This document shows positions 42,029-54,258 of a stretch of DNA of 64,000 bases, one piece after another. Position numbers and translations under genes: made by a program. The DNA comes from Cymodocea nodosa (taxonomy: Eukaryota > Streptophyta > Magnoliopsida > Alismatales > Cymodoceaceae), in assembly GCA_036874045.1 (NCBI GenBank), contig CM072340.1, forward strand, positions 20,511,001 through 20,575,000. Reading direction: 5' to 3'. The notes under the pieces were generated by a model. The model had not been told where the DNA came from. It ran no database searches and saw only the letters and a program-made list of their open reading frames with translations. How positions within the stretch are numbered: position 1 is the first letter of the stretch; every line of letters starts with the position of its first letter.

Positions 42029-43426
42029 CGGTGGGTTGCGGAGGTAAGACAGGCGGTGGGAAAGTGGAGAAGAACAACACTCGTTATCTTTCGCTAATAC
42101 ACGGTAAGTACAGTTGATTCTTGCCAAAAAAAAAAAAAAAATCACAGAACAGTTAGATTTTTTTTTACCAAAAAAAAACAGTAATATTTTATTTTTCAGG
42201 TGTATTTGCCATCTCCCTGTTCGGGCAGGTAATCTTGGACGTTGACTTTTTTTCTGTTGATTTCTAGTGAGATTTCGATCTAATTCCATTTATATATAAT
42301 CTCTATTATGTTAGGTCCCCACCCATCGGGGCTTTTATAAAAAAAAAGTACCAGTAGTTCTTAAATTTTAACCATTGATTTTATGGTAAAAATATCATAA
42401 CGATATAATTATATTAAATTGGAATTTTAATACATAATAAATTATACATTAGATTAACTAATCATATTGATTAAATTTAAATTTTAAAAAAATAACAGTG
42501 ATAAAATAAGAAAGAATTTTGCAAAGAAGCCTTCAGAAAATTTTCTCTTAAATTGATTATACCATGACGATCCAAAGAACAAGATACTTCTTGGGGTGTT
42601 CTACTACTTTGTGGTGCGTCTCATTCACGAGGCTAAGGATTTTTTTTTTATGCAAACCTCTTTTGATAACTTTGATGTTATGATCAGATCTCATAAATCT
42701 GAATATCAACACTAGAAAATACATAGTGCATACTTCGAATTTATTTATGCTTTTGTATTACGAAAATAGGAGACGGACGTAAAAATGTCGCGATGGGTCC
42801 TATGCTTTTCTTGGTGGGGAGGGAAACACCCTCACCACCATGGTTTGGGCGGTAGTTATATATGACTTCAAAATTGCACTAATGAACACTTAAAAAGCTG
42901 CTAACGTAGCAGTCAAAAGTAGTGACGAGAGAACATCTATTCCCGTCAGTAATAATAAACCAACGGCAGCCACGTAGTTGAAAAAACATGTAACTCGAGG
43001 TTCGTGGAGGACAAGAGGATCATGCAATGGACGAAGACGACTGAGAGAAAGAAACAGCACGGTATAATGGAAGACAACAGAATGAATATCAACTAGATGG
43101 TAATGAACGTTAGCTTTCTTTTTGCTCTCTTCAATCGTTCTCTCTAGATGATATTGAATGGTAAATTTCCATTTCACAATAGAAGACACCAAAATCTTTT
43201 CCCTGAGATGAACAGGAAAAGCACTCTGAACAATATCACATGAATATCAACTTATTCCTAGATGAAGCTGCAATTATATTCTTTTACAGGCTTCAACGGA
43301 CGATTCTCGTCCTCTAAAGAATCATAGATTAAGTTAATGACTCGAGAGAAAAGAATTCTGATCACCGAATTTTCTCAATGATATTAAAACTTACAAGTAC
43401 ATAACCCCCTTCACGCTTCAAAAGCA
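42029..43426. other. Intergenic between two minus-strand genes
   Basis: 1.4 kb containing the lyase 5' UTR and promoter and the 3' UTR of the oxidoreductase gene. It is AT-rich with poly-A/T runs; a frame at 42890-43192 (minus) has no recognisable domain. Confidence 0.55.
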
Positions 43427-46400
43427 CTAGAAGTTCATGAGGATCTTCTCGTTAGGTACTCCATCGGTCACAAGAGCAGAAGTAACATCCTGAAACACAA
43501 ATATCGTATTTTCGTCAGGGTGAAGCCTATGTACGAAAGATGGAACAGAAGGTAATGTCACTGCCTTACTGGTAGAAGGTAATACCGTAATACTACATAG
43601 GAATTCAGGGCCATCGCTTACTTGAGGAACCTTAAACTACAATTCATCTTATTTTTGCTTAATTTTGTCATTATTTCAATTTCATTACAGATAGAACCGC
43701 CCATGTAAAATGGGAATGTATGGAGCAGCCAATATATAAAAAATTTTAAATTTGCATTAAATCTACCTTAAGAATTGCAATAATAAAGTCTTAAAATTCT
43801 TCATTTTCAACACAGTACCTTATCAAAAAAATAATATTTTACCAGATTAACTTAATAGCGGAAAAATGGGTCAGCTTGCAGAAAAGACATTAACAGGAAA
43901 AAAAAACCTCACAGATTTTGTGTATAACTTGGAAAGAGACAAAGAACATGTCTATAGCAGCATGTACATTGATGGAAAGCTACAATCTCAGCACCTTACA
44001 AGTGACAAGAGAAGAACGAACCTCTGCCATTTGCTTGTGTCCACAAAGCACTGCACCTGTGGATAAAGGTTTCAATATCTGTTTAGTCCTAGCAAATGCC
44101 ACCTGCAGTTCAGTTAGACACGTTAAAAACCTAAATAATCAAGACTTGCCCTGATCTATCTTCATGAGTCCACAAACTCCCATAGACATTTACAAAGACC
44201 TACCTGTACATAACCACGTTCCCCTTCCCATCTGTCATCAGGTTGAGACAACACAGGTATAATCTTAACACCAGAAGATTCCCAATCCTTGAATCTATCC
44301 TAGAAGGAGCATAGGAGATGAAGATTGATCAAAATGGAAAACAACACATTAGTTTTAAGGGCATTATTAATAATAAAACTCCCAATCTTGACAAAACGGA
44401 AAATTCAAACCTGGTAAGCCATTCTCTGAAGGTTTCTAGCTCCATAGTAGAGTTTCACATCTGATCTCTTGTCAGTATTGATATCCGACTCAATGAGTGA
44501 TCGGATTGGACTGCAAAAACAAGATGTAAACATCAAAGCCTGTTTCTGCTATGCTAATAATAAAAAAACAATCTGAATCATAGTTCCAATACGTGAGAAC
44601 AATCACATGAAATCTTTTCTTTTATGTATTTCTATCTATGATCAAATATATAAGTTATATAAATTTAAATCTTTTTCCATAATTTATAACCAAGTAGTTT
44701 TGGATTTTTCTTTACTTCTTTAATTTCCTCTAAACTACTTAAACCAATTTTCTCTTATCTTTATTTGGTGTAGTATTACCACTTCATCTATTTAGGTATA
44801 CGTATCTCAGTAACACTAACTTTTTGTTTAAGTCTTACTTTTATGCATCTCACATCTCAGCCATCTAAGTGTGTATCTTCGTCACCATTCCTATTTTCAT
44901 TAAACTTGCATTAAATATATTTAATTTTTAACCAACTTAATCAAAATCTTTTGGACTTTAAAATATCTTTCCATAATTCTAATTTGGAGCTAATTCTTGA
45001 CTTACTTTCATCAACTAAAACTATGTCAAATAGCACGTACTAAGGTATTTCTCCTTAAATTGTCTTAATTATTTCATCTATAACCAAGATAAGCAGATAC
45101 AAACTTAAAAAGAACTTTTGGTGTAAACTTATGTCTATTGAAAATTTCATAATTTCTTCTCCTATAGTTTTAATAATAGTAATTGTTCATTCATGAATAT
45201 CCTTAATAATATCAATATATCCTATAGGTACTTTTTTTCTTTCTAAAACCCACCATAATGGATTTTAAGTATTTTATTATAAGCTATTTCTGAATTAATG
45301 AAAACTATATGAAGATACATTTCATTAATTCTAAAATTTTCTATTAGTTGTCTTAGCAAATGAATAACTTCCATTATTGACCTATCCAACATAAACTTAA
45401 ATTGATTTTCTATGATTTTAATTATATGCTTTAATCTTCGCTCAATTATCCTTTCCAATAATTTTATAATATGACTCATTATCTTAATAGCATGATAATC
45501 ATTACAATTTTAGATGTCTCCCTTATTCTTAAATATAGTCATTAAAGAACTCTTTCTCCATTCATTATGCATCTTTGTCTTTAAAATTATATTAAAAAGT
45601 TTAATTAACCATTTAATTCCTACTTCACCTATACGCTTCTACACTTCAACAGGAATACCATGCAAATCATATTTGTGGAAAATCCATGTAGTTAAAAAGA
45701 AATGAAATCAAGAGAAGACAAAGTGTGATTCTTGAAATGATTCATCCAATGGCAATTAATAGAAAATCCAACTTTGGGGACTACATTTTTCTAATTCTTG
45801 TATGCATGATTGAAGCTCAAATGCCACCACATATATTGATATTGTTATCTTAAAACTTAGTCCAGTCCCAATACAACTTAGATATAGATAGTTCACCTCT
45901 TTCAATCCTTTCTCCTTACATATTCATGTTTTCTCTTCTTTCCTCCAAAGTTATAGATAAAAAAGAAGCAAACTCAAAACACAATGTTCCCACCAATTTG
46001 AGGTCTAAGAAAGGTTTAACTACATGTAACCTTACACATAATAAGAAGGTTGTTTCTTAGGACTCAAACCTGTGATCTCCCAGTAAAAATCATTGTTGTA
46101 AAAGAATAGAAAAAAGACTTTAAATTTCATTTAAATGTTTTTTCATCTTATTTTATTTCATTTTTCTAGAAAAAAAGGAAAATGGTTTGAAGAAACAATA
46201 ATTTTTTCCCTTTAAATAGCCATTTTTCATTTGGGAGTCGTCCAAGTCACAATTTCAAAATCACTCCCTAAGTGTTGGGTTTGTTCTACACCATCATCCC
46301 TCTAAGAATATTCCTACACGAATACGACAATTATATTGTGTTGGTCAAAGCAAGCAATCCAAGCTGATCACCCCTGTCAAGCACTACAGATGTAAGGATG

Positions 46401-48045
46401 GGACAGGCCAAGACACTGTGCAACTTGATGTGCGTAAGAGGTGGCAGAGAAAGTGGGGGCAGGCTAACCCATCAGACCCATCAGACCAGCTGCATTAGGG
46501 TCGACTGGTTGGCCACCCTACATCAAAAACACTCCTAAAATAAGACTCAAACATTGATTGAATCAAAGGGGATTAATATACAACCAGATTTTAGGGAGTA
46601 AAGTGTAATCAAATGAATCAATTCTACCCATGCCAATGATAGAATATGTCATGTTAATGGCCACCTATTTGATTTATTTCCTGCTTGTTAAGGAGGCTTA
46701 GTTGGGTTTGTTGTTGCAGGTGATTTAGCAACTGAAGTGCAAAATTGAAGAGGCACATTTTATGCCAATGACTATTTTTGCACAAAGAGGGAAGTAGATA
46801 CTTCCTCTCATCCTTGGCAAGTCCATTAAAGTGAAAAAACGTTCAGATTGTGCTGCTTATAGTGTCGTGCACTAGGTTTGCCCTGCTATTGTTTATTGTC
46901 ATCTCAACTCTTGAAAGGTCTTTATGTGTGAAGTGTGCTTGAATCTTTTGGTATGAGAAAGATTCATAAAGGTGTACAGAGATTCTCCCCACTTATGAAA
47001 AGGAGAAGATTGGTAGAACCTAAAGTCATGGTGGTATGTGATAGACTGGATAGAGGACAAGTCAGAAAAAATATAAAAACATCCCCTCTCTCTATCTCTC
47101 ATTTAGTCAATGCAATATTCGTGGTAAGATCTTTCCACCTTGCTCTTGATAAGAAAAATCCATGAATAACTACATTATCATCATTTTCGACCCTATAGAA
47201 TGTGAAATATCGCACATGAAGAAGCTAAAAGGAAGTTCTAGAAAAGCCACCGTCTTTCCTGAAGCAAGGGTCTCAATAATCAATTATCCGATCGTGGAAA
47301 TTCAGAACGTATATAGGACCCAGCTAAACAAGGAAAAAAATGAATCATAACCAGCTTAATTACAAGTGGGAAAGCATAAATTCAAACAACTATAACTGTT
47401 TAATCCAGAAGTCAAGGAAAAAATCGAGTTTAAGCCTTCCAAACCACAAGCAAGCAAGCCTAACAAACTCCTCACTTGATCTCCGTACCTGATTCCAGAT
47501 CCGGTAGCAAAAATCAACACGCTCTGCACATCCTCGGGAGGCGAGATCTTCTCCACCTCGAACCCCTTCCCCATGACGGCGCTCAGCTCCACCACCTCCC
47601 CTTTCCCCATCCCACACAACAACTCCGCTGACGACCCCGCCACGGCCTTCACCAGGAACTCGAATTCGCCCCTCTCCACCGCAACTTCTGGCGGCGACGC
47701 GATCGCGAGGAACACCGGCTTTGCCTCGGAAACCTTGGGGAGGCGTAGCTGGAGGTACTGACCGGGTACGGTGTGGGAAGCGAAGAGGTCGGGATTGTCG
47801 GAGACATCAACGGTAACGTGGAAGAGCGTGTGATCGGTGGTGGCGGGGTGGATGACGGTCAGGGGGGCACGAGTCCAGGTGGCGGAAGATTGGCGGACCG
47901 AGGCTACGACGGCAGCGGATAGAGAAGAGAAGCGGCGACGAGGGCGGAGGAGGACGGTGGTGAGGGGGCCGCGATGGCGGAGGAGGATGGACATGGGAGG
48001 CGAAGCGGTGGAGAGAGGACTGGCCGTGGTGACCGTGGTAACCAT
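43427..48045 (-). CDS. pKIWI502-like FAD/NAD(P)-binding oxidoreductase, organellar
   Basis: Five exons read right to left: 48045-47489, 44510-44411, 44299-44204, 44102-44022 and 43489-43427, giving 298 residues. It matches the plant 'fruit protein pKIWI502' family of ferredoxin-NADP-reductase-fold proteins. The first about 55 residues are Arg/Ser/Thr-rich with no acidic residues, like a plastid or mitochondrial transit peptide. The FAD-domain stretch PGQYLQLRLP is followed by FLAIASPPE and LLCGMGKGEVVELS. The NAD(P) domain has LIFATGSGISPIRSLIES, VKLYYGARNLQRMAYQ, VLSQPDDRWEGERGYVQ and AVLCGHKQMAEEVTS, ending KILMNF. The physiological electron partners are unknown. Intron 1 is 2,978 bp and carries an RTE-type LINE in the same strand sense. 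ATG at 48045 is the first in frame; another lies at MSILLRH. Confidence 0.92.
44600..45690 (-). mobile_element. RTE-type LINE fragment (reverse transcriptase to C-terminal end)
   Basis: On the minus strand the degraded translation follows plant RTE-clade (BovB-like) LINEs: GIPVEV near 45660, then GEVGIKWLIKLFN, KNKGDI and SHIIKLLERIIERRL. Next come ENQFKFMLDRSIMEVIHLLR (compare ENQFGFMPGRST-x-EAI-x-LLR) and YLHIVFINSEIAYNKIL (compare LHMVFIDLEKAYDRV). Then an ISLHQ-like stretch and LFDIVLVDES (compare LFADDIVL) appear, and near 44600-44700 the C-terminal KKDLNL and IEIHKRK. One piece (45243-45479) is still open for 78 codons; stops break the rest. No target-site duplication was identified. 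It lies inside intron 1 of the oxidoreductase gene, in the same orientation, and is presumably spliced out. Confidence 0.8.
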
Positions 48046-48600
48046 TTTTGGTTTTGTGGAGTTCGGCGCCGCCGCCGGGAGACGTGAGACGGTGGAGGAT
48101 GCCGTAGAATGTTCTGGAAGAGTAGTGGACCGCAGAACCGTAGAAGGTTGAGCTTGGTCTTGGGAGTAGATGGCGCGTGTGTGGTGGATCGATTGAGGTT
48201 TTTTTTTTTAGTTTTAGAAATAAAACATTTTTTACAATCTAAATTATTTAAAATTTTAACTTAATCCAAATTATGGTCGTTAAGATTTTTATTTAAAAAT
48301 CAATAGTTGCAATTTAACAAAAAATGTTGAATTTTAAGGCATTTAGATCAAGAATTAATATTTATTTAACTCAAGCAAAATTTTTACCATTTACTTATAA
48401 TAATCTAATCTTACGATAAATGCAATTACTTTTACCATTCCATGCATTCGCGGAGAAATATACAAAGACATGAGTTTTCCAGAGACCTTTAGGAAAAATA
48501 ACTCCTTGTTAGAACGTGTAAGTAAAAATTAGTTATTTTATTTTATAGCTACAAAATGTTTTAAATGCAGTAATTTTGTAATATTAATAATGAATTTTCA
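48046..48600. other. Promoter side of the oxidoreductase gene
   Basis: The first about 140 bp are GC-rich like exon 1 and probably form its 5' UTR; then the sequence turns AT-rich. No other gene is recognised. Confidence 0.5.
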
Positions 48601-49090
48601 ATTTAAAAGAAAGGTAAAAAAATCTATTTTACTAATATTTTAGTTACTTCCAAACGTAATTAAATGTTTCTCTCTTTTCTTAAAACAAGTGTTAACTATT
48701 GAAAAGTCCTAAACTATGTTAAACTTTAAAATTAAATTTCTCTCTTCATTTTTATTATTAAAACCAAATTTTCCATGATTTCTCTTATATCTTATTTTTT
48801 ACTCTTCTACGTGACCACTTAAATTTTCCCCGGTAAAAAAATTTTCGGTTGTAAGTAAATCATGAATTAAACCGTCTAAATCTTTCAAATTTTTCTATTT
48901 AATAACTTCTCCTGAATCTATTTGTGAAACATATGCATTAATCATATTAACTATATCATTTTCTTTCACAAGTTTAATCACTACGATTCTATCTTTATCC
49001 TTATTATTTCAACAACTTTATCTTTTATATTTTTATCCTTATTACTCCAACATAAGATATCACTAAGATAATTACATTCTAACGAATTAT
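48600..49090 (-). mobile_element. RTE-type LINE fragment (endonuclease part)
   Basis: The minus-strand translation follows the apurinic-endonuclease domain of plant RTE LINEs: IVVIKLVKENDIVNMINAYV (compare the SAYAPQ region), NLKDLDGLIHDL, GENLSGHV (compare GDFNGHVG), HGKFGFNNKNEERN (compare HGGFGFGERNEEG), then IVNTCFKKREKHLITF and SKIDFF. Frame breaks are present. It lies upstream of the oxidoreductase gene in the same orientation as the reverse-transcriptase piece in that gene's first intron. The two pieces cover complementary parts of one element type. Confidence 0.75.
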
Positions 49091-49323
49091 TTTTAACATT
49101 CACGTTGACGAGGAGTTTTTATCTCTTATCTCTGTTTTTGCTACTTGAATTATTTGTACTGCTCTTGCTTTGCAAGAACCATGTAATCATAATTGAGAAA
49201 TTATAATAAATCATAATTATAAATTTGCCTTCGCTACTGGGATATTCTCTTCTGTCATTTCATTTATCATATGCCAAGTAAAGACAGAATTTTGGAAAAA
49301 TATCTGTACCCTTCGCACGGACG

Positions 49324-49332
49324 CTATAAAAC
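49324..49332 (+). promoter_or_regulatory. TATA box candidate for the methyltransferase gene
   Basis: CTATAAAAC lies 73 bp before the start codon, followed by a CT microsatellite (49346-49364) that would fall at the transcript start. The spacing fits a short 5' UTR. Confidence 0.55.
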
Positions 49333-49396
49333 CCTTGCCCTCCCTTCTCTCTCTCTCTCTCTCTGATATCCAGTTTATCGTCTGGAATCTCCCACA

Positions 49397-52300
49397 ATGT
49401 CGGGAAATTTGTGGCCGCCGGACGATCCCGATCTGATACATCCCCGTACCACATCCTCGGGCTCTGTCGATCTGGTGTCCGATGATGACCACTCCGTCGC
49501 GGCCGACTCATGGTCGATTAGGAGCGAGTACGGGAGCACCCTCGACGACGAGCAACGCCATGTCGACGCCTCTGAAGTCTTCTCTACCTGCACTATGCCG
49601 ACGGCGTCCGACTACAGGCGTTTCTCTGATCCAATTCTCTGAATGAAAAAAAAAACCGTATTTTCATTGCATTGTTGTTGTTTTGCGTGTATGCGTGGTT
49701 CGTTTGAAGCATCTTTTTCTCTAATTATGGGAGAAAATTTTCAGCAATTTTTTTTTTTCAATACAAGATTCCGTGCCAGCATATTCTATTTGGACAGTAG
49801 CTGGAAATTGTATTCGAATTTTGAGTTTCTGTGCTAGTTATTTTTTGAATTTGTGAATGATGTAACTTTATTGATTGTGTTAGAAAAATAGACGATATAA
49901 ATAACAAACGAATTTTTTACCCAGAAATTTTCTTGCAGTTCTGACAAGGAAGCACCAGATGCCAGCGACGTGGAAGCGTCTGTCTTGGGCCTACAGAAAT
50001 ATTGGGATGATACATATGCGGAAGATCTTACGAATTTTCGTGAACATGGACATGTTCGGGAAATTTGGTGGGTGATGATCTTCTCCTAACATGTTATTGG
50101 TGGTGAACATTGTTTTTGCCTGATTCTTTGTTGGCAATGAGCAGGGATTTGTAAATTGATCTTTGAAAAATCGACAATACAATGGCATCGTTCTTGTTGT
50201 GTAATCGCCAAATCAAAGTTACCATTGGTTTAAAATATATGCATTGAGAAGTGCATGACATTCTTATTGAAAATTAACATCGAATTTGTGGCTCTGCAAC
50301 ATAATGGAAGAACTAATTTTCTTTACAATTGCAATAGAGGTTTCAGTTGAAGAAATTGCATTTCACTAATTATAAATTTTCCTCTACTCATAGGTTTGGG
50401 GCTGAAGTCATGGATATTGTCATCACCTGGACTAAGAGCTTGTGCATCAATTTTGTTGGGAATGTCATTGCTGGCAACAGTGATCAATCTGATTCCAGCC
50501 ATGAAATCTGTAAAGACTTATCTAGATGGAATGTACTTGATGTTGGGACTGGTAACGGTCTGCTTCTGCAAGAACTTAAAAAACAAGGGTATTATTGCAT
50601 CTCCATTTATTAGAATTGCAGTTTCGAGAGTATGACATTAAAAATATTAAATTACCTGCTTTGGGAAGCCTAGCTAACTTTATTTTGCTTTATTCAGTTC
50701 TTTCCTACCAAGAGTTTTTGACGATGGATATATATTTTCACATTTCCTTTGATGTGGGATTTCTGTTTAATTGCACATCTTTGCCATCCTTTTGTGAAAA
50801 TCTAGACGTCCATATTAATCTCCCAATCAAGGCAGAAGACGACCTCAAATCTAGACCCTTTGAAAACAATTGAAAGGTGAGAGAGAGGTGATGGTCCTAT
50901 TAAAGTAAGGTGATAAATTATAAAAATAAAGAAGAAATGCATATATAGAATGGTAACAATGATCCATTCATTTAGTTAGATGATAATAAAATTGAATATT
51001 GTAAAGACTTTACTGTATTAAAAGTATTCTTATTTTTGGTGGAATACTAAAATATTCTTATTTTTACATTTATTGCATTTTTTATTAACTACTTGAATTT
51101 TTTCATTCATAGTTTTAGTGCTTGTGTACCTATTAGGGAATCAACTCATGCCATAGGTTCAACAATATGTTAGTTTTATATGGTTTAGTTTGCTTTAACG
51201 TACCTATTAAATTCAACAATTTTTAGTTTTCCCTATATCTAAAAGAATACTATAGGCCATATTTTTTTGACTTATGCATGCTCCCATTCTAGTGTATTAT
51301 GCTTGATTTGATTTACATAAAACCACTTCAACAATGAAGTTTATGATATCATCGACACATTTGATTGTAAGAATGAGGATCATCATTCAGATTTTAGGAA
51401 TCATGTTTTGACAAACTCAATTTTCAGGTTTACTGACTTGACGGGAACTGATTATAGTGAACCAGGGATCAATTTAGCAAGAAGCCTTGCAGCTCATGCT
51501 GGATGTGCCAACATTAACTTTTTGGTATTCTTTCTGCGGAACATGGTTTTTTGTCATGGTCCAATATCAATATAGCATGATAACAAGTTACACTTGGAAC
51601 GTCAGAAGACAAAACACACTCCCCGAAAAACCAGCACCAGTAACATTGGTCATGGATATAGATTAGGCATGTTGGAATACACTATAGCTGATTTTGTACT
51701 GATACATGTCGGATCAGGAATGATTTACTGCATTTAAATTACCCTTGTCAAAATCATGAATAAGTTGCTGACAATTTATCTACTGGTTTTTTTTACATGC
51801 TTGCAAGTTGTACTGTTATTGTAGATATAATATTAGAACTCAGCTTTTTCCTAAAAGAAACTAACATCTTTGGTGTATAGCAATGATATAGCAGCCTAAT
51901 TACAATTATGAATTACAAGATTTATATTCATAAAATAGTTATAATTATTTGTTATTTTTCTTTTGACATTATTTTCATGTTCTTTTATACTCGCATGCTT
52001 AACATTTACATGGTTTTGTCTTGTGCAAGTTGACATTTGAATAGTACATGACCAACGATTTCCTCTTGACTCGACATATTTGACATGTTGGATTTGATTA
52101 CATGATACAACAAAATTTCAATTTCAAAAGTTCTGTAAATTTCAATATTGATTGTGAATTTGTTGCATTTGTTGTAGGCTGATGATATTCTTGACTCTAA
52201 ATTGCAAACACAATATAATCTTGTTATGGACAAGGGAACTTTAGATGTCATTGGACTGCATCCAGAGGGCTCAGTGAGAAGGTAATGAATTTTTTTTCAT

Positions 52301-53378
52301 TTGCGACTTGCATTGAATTACACGGTAAGGGTAAAATGCAGGCTACAAACAGGCTCCACTAATTAGAACAGATGGTTGGAGAACCATACTTGCTAAGTGT
52401 TGAAAGCCTTCCAATTAAGTATGGTTGGAGAGTTGGAGTGTCGTACCTGCTAAATGGTGAAATCCTTCCAATTAAGATTGGACGATTGGAGTTATCAAAT
52501 TTGACACAAACAAAATAATGTATACTGGGCTATTACTACCGTTATGGCTACTTTCATCTAATGTCGACATGTACGTCTATCTTAATGTGGAAGCAATGAA
52601 ATTGGAAATAAAATCCATAATTAGCATTAGAATTTGTTAGGATTTCTTTTACTTCGAAATTTACCTACTGAATAAATCAAAGAAAATTAGATGGTATATA
52701 TACGGATCACTAGGCATAAAATACTGTATTCCAACTTTTTTTTGCATTTGCTAATTAATTGCTTGAAGATATGCTAGTGAAAATAATGCTAATGGCATAT
52801 TAGCGTGTATATATACATAAAGCACAATGTGCAAAGTTTGCTTCTTCACTGGCATGTCAATTTGCTCAACGGTCCTATATATACATTTTGAATATGATGT
52901 TTGCCATTGACTTGTGAAATTCTGTAGGACACTGTTTTGTAGTTTTTTTTATAATGAATTTCAGGTTGATGTACTGGGAATCTATCTCGAGGCTAGTTGT
53001 TTCTGGTGGCATACTGGTTAGTGCAGCCTCCATCTCCTTAGTCTGGCCATAGTTTCTTCAAGAAAATAAGTTACCGACAGTGGGATCTCTGAAGTCCTTT
53101 AAGACACATATGATAGATGTTCACAGTTAATTTACTTTCTCCAAATTTTCAATTGCTATCTTTAGGTGGTCACTTCGTGTTACAACACAAAGGATGAGTT
53201 GGTGCAAGAAGTGGAAAACTTCAACCAAAAGAAGGCTTGCACTCAGGACCTTGAGCAAGAAGTCAACATTCCACCCATCTTTCAGTACCTCGATCACATT
53301 CAGACACATCCAACAACAATCATGATGGGAGGTCTCGAGGGTTCACAAGTTGCAACTGCCGCTTTTCTCCGGAATTGA
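49397..53378 (+). CDS. EEF1A lysine methyltransferase-like protein (METTL10/Efm4 family)
   Basis: Seven exons join in frame: 49397-49617, 49939-50067, 50394-50588, 51428-51524, 52178-52281, 52965-53016 and 53166-53378, giving 336 residues. After an acidic, Ser-rich N-terminal tail (about 75 residues) comes LGLQKYWDDTYAEDLTNFRE and then the methyltransferase fold. SAM-binding motif I is NVLDVGTGNGLLLQEL, the acidic strand-2 end is LTGTDYS, and the post-II stretch is YNLVMDKGTLDVIGLHPEG, a family mark. GGILVVTSCYNTKDELVQEV and the ending VATAAFLRN also match. Relatives in yeast and animals methylate a lysine of elongation factor 1A in the cytosol. Intron 1 appears to use a GC donor (TACAG/GCGTTT), because the family sequence SDYSSDKE is restored only that way. 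The gene is otherwise intact. Confidence 0.9.
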
Positions 53379-54258
53379 CATTTTTGACCACTACATTGCT
53401 TGGTCCGGTTATCCCATGTTAACCTTCACCATCTTTGCTTCTCCTTGTTCATCTTCCGCCGTGGAAGTTTGTGTCATTCTCATTCCCTAGTTTATAAGGG
53501 TAGTGTAATTCATTCTCGGTAACTGAAAAGCACCGAACCACTGTGCAGTCAAGAGTTTAACGAACTGCTCATCGATCCTAATGAGAAGATCAGGCTTAAT
53601 TTCTACATATTTTTGGTAATTATATTGTAATAACAATTGGGTCATTAATTAGACGATATCATCAATTTTTTATTTTAATCATTCACGTAAACAAATGCAT
53701 GGTAAATTTGTGATTGCAATAAGTAATTGTATCACCCCAAACATAATTACATCCCTGTAAGTGAATTCTTAGGTATCATAAAATTTTCCATAAAAAATTG
53801 TGCTAGCCTGTAATGCTCTACTTAGATCGCTGATCACAGAAGAAGGTCATGACAGTGGAGACAGGAAAAGCACTATTGGAGGTAATCGTGATGTCGGATG
53901 GCAACGACTTCCACATCAGAGTTTTAACATCTACTCGCTTAACCTTCAATGTCTCGTTTCAATCATCCTTTCCTACATGTATTTTGCGTGCGTATACATT
54001 TGATGATGGTTCTTCCACTTCTTCTTCTTCCTTCGTGCATTCTATCCAGGTGGGTGCAGGAGTGGGAACCATAGATGTGTTATGTTAATTTTGAATTATA
54101 AAGTCAAAAAATGTTCTTTAATAAACACATCACACGTAGAAAATCTACCATGTTCACGTAACCACATCATTTCCATGTCAAGGAGAGTGGCATAATCAAA
54201 CAGCCTCTGCAATTGAAAGCAATTTTTATTTACAGTTCATGAATACTTGCTGTTGATT
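53379..54258. other. Convergent 3' spacer
   Basis: About 880 bp between two convergent stops, holding the 3' UTRs of the methyltransferase and the RING-CH gene. Nothing else is recognised. Confidence 0.55.

Noticed and set aside
40588-42097. Several plus-strand frames of 60-119 codons
   Set aside because: Antisense shadows of the GC-rich hydroxyacyl-CoA lyase exon.
47837-48151. 104-codon plus-strand frame
   Set aside because: Antisense shadow of oxidoreductase exon 1.
49217-49593. Minus-strand frames of 72-91 codons
   Set aside because: Antisense to the methyltransferase first exon and its CT-repeat leader.
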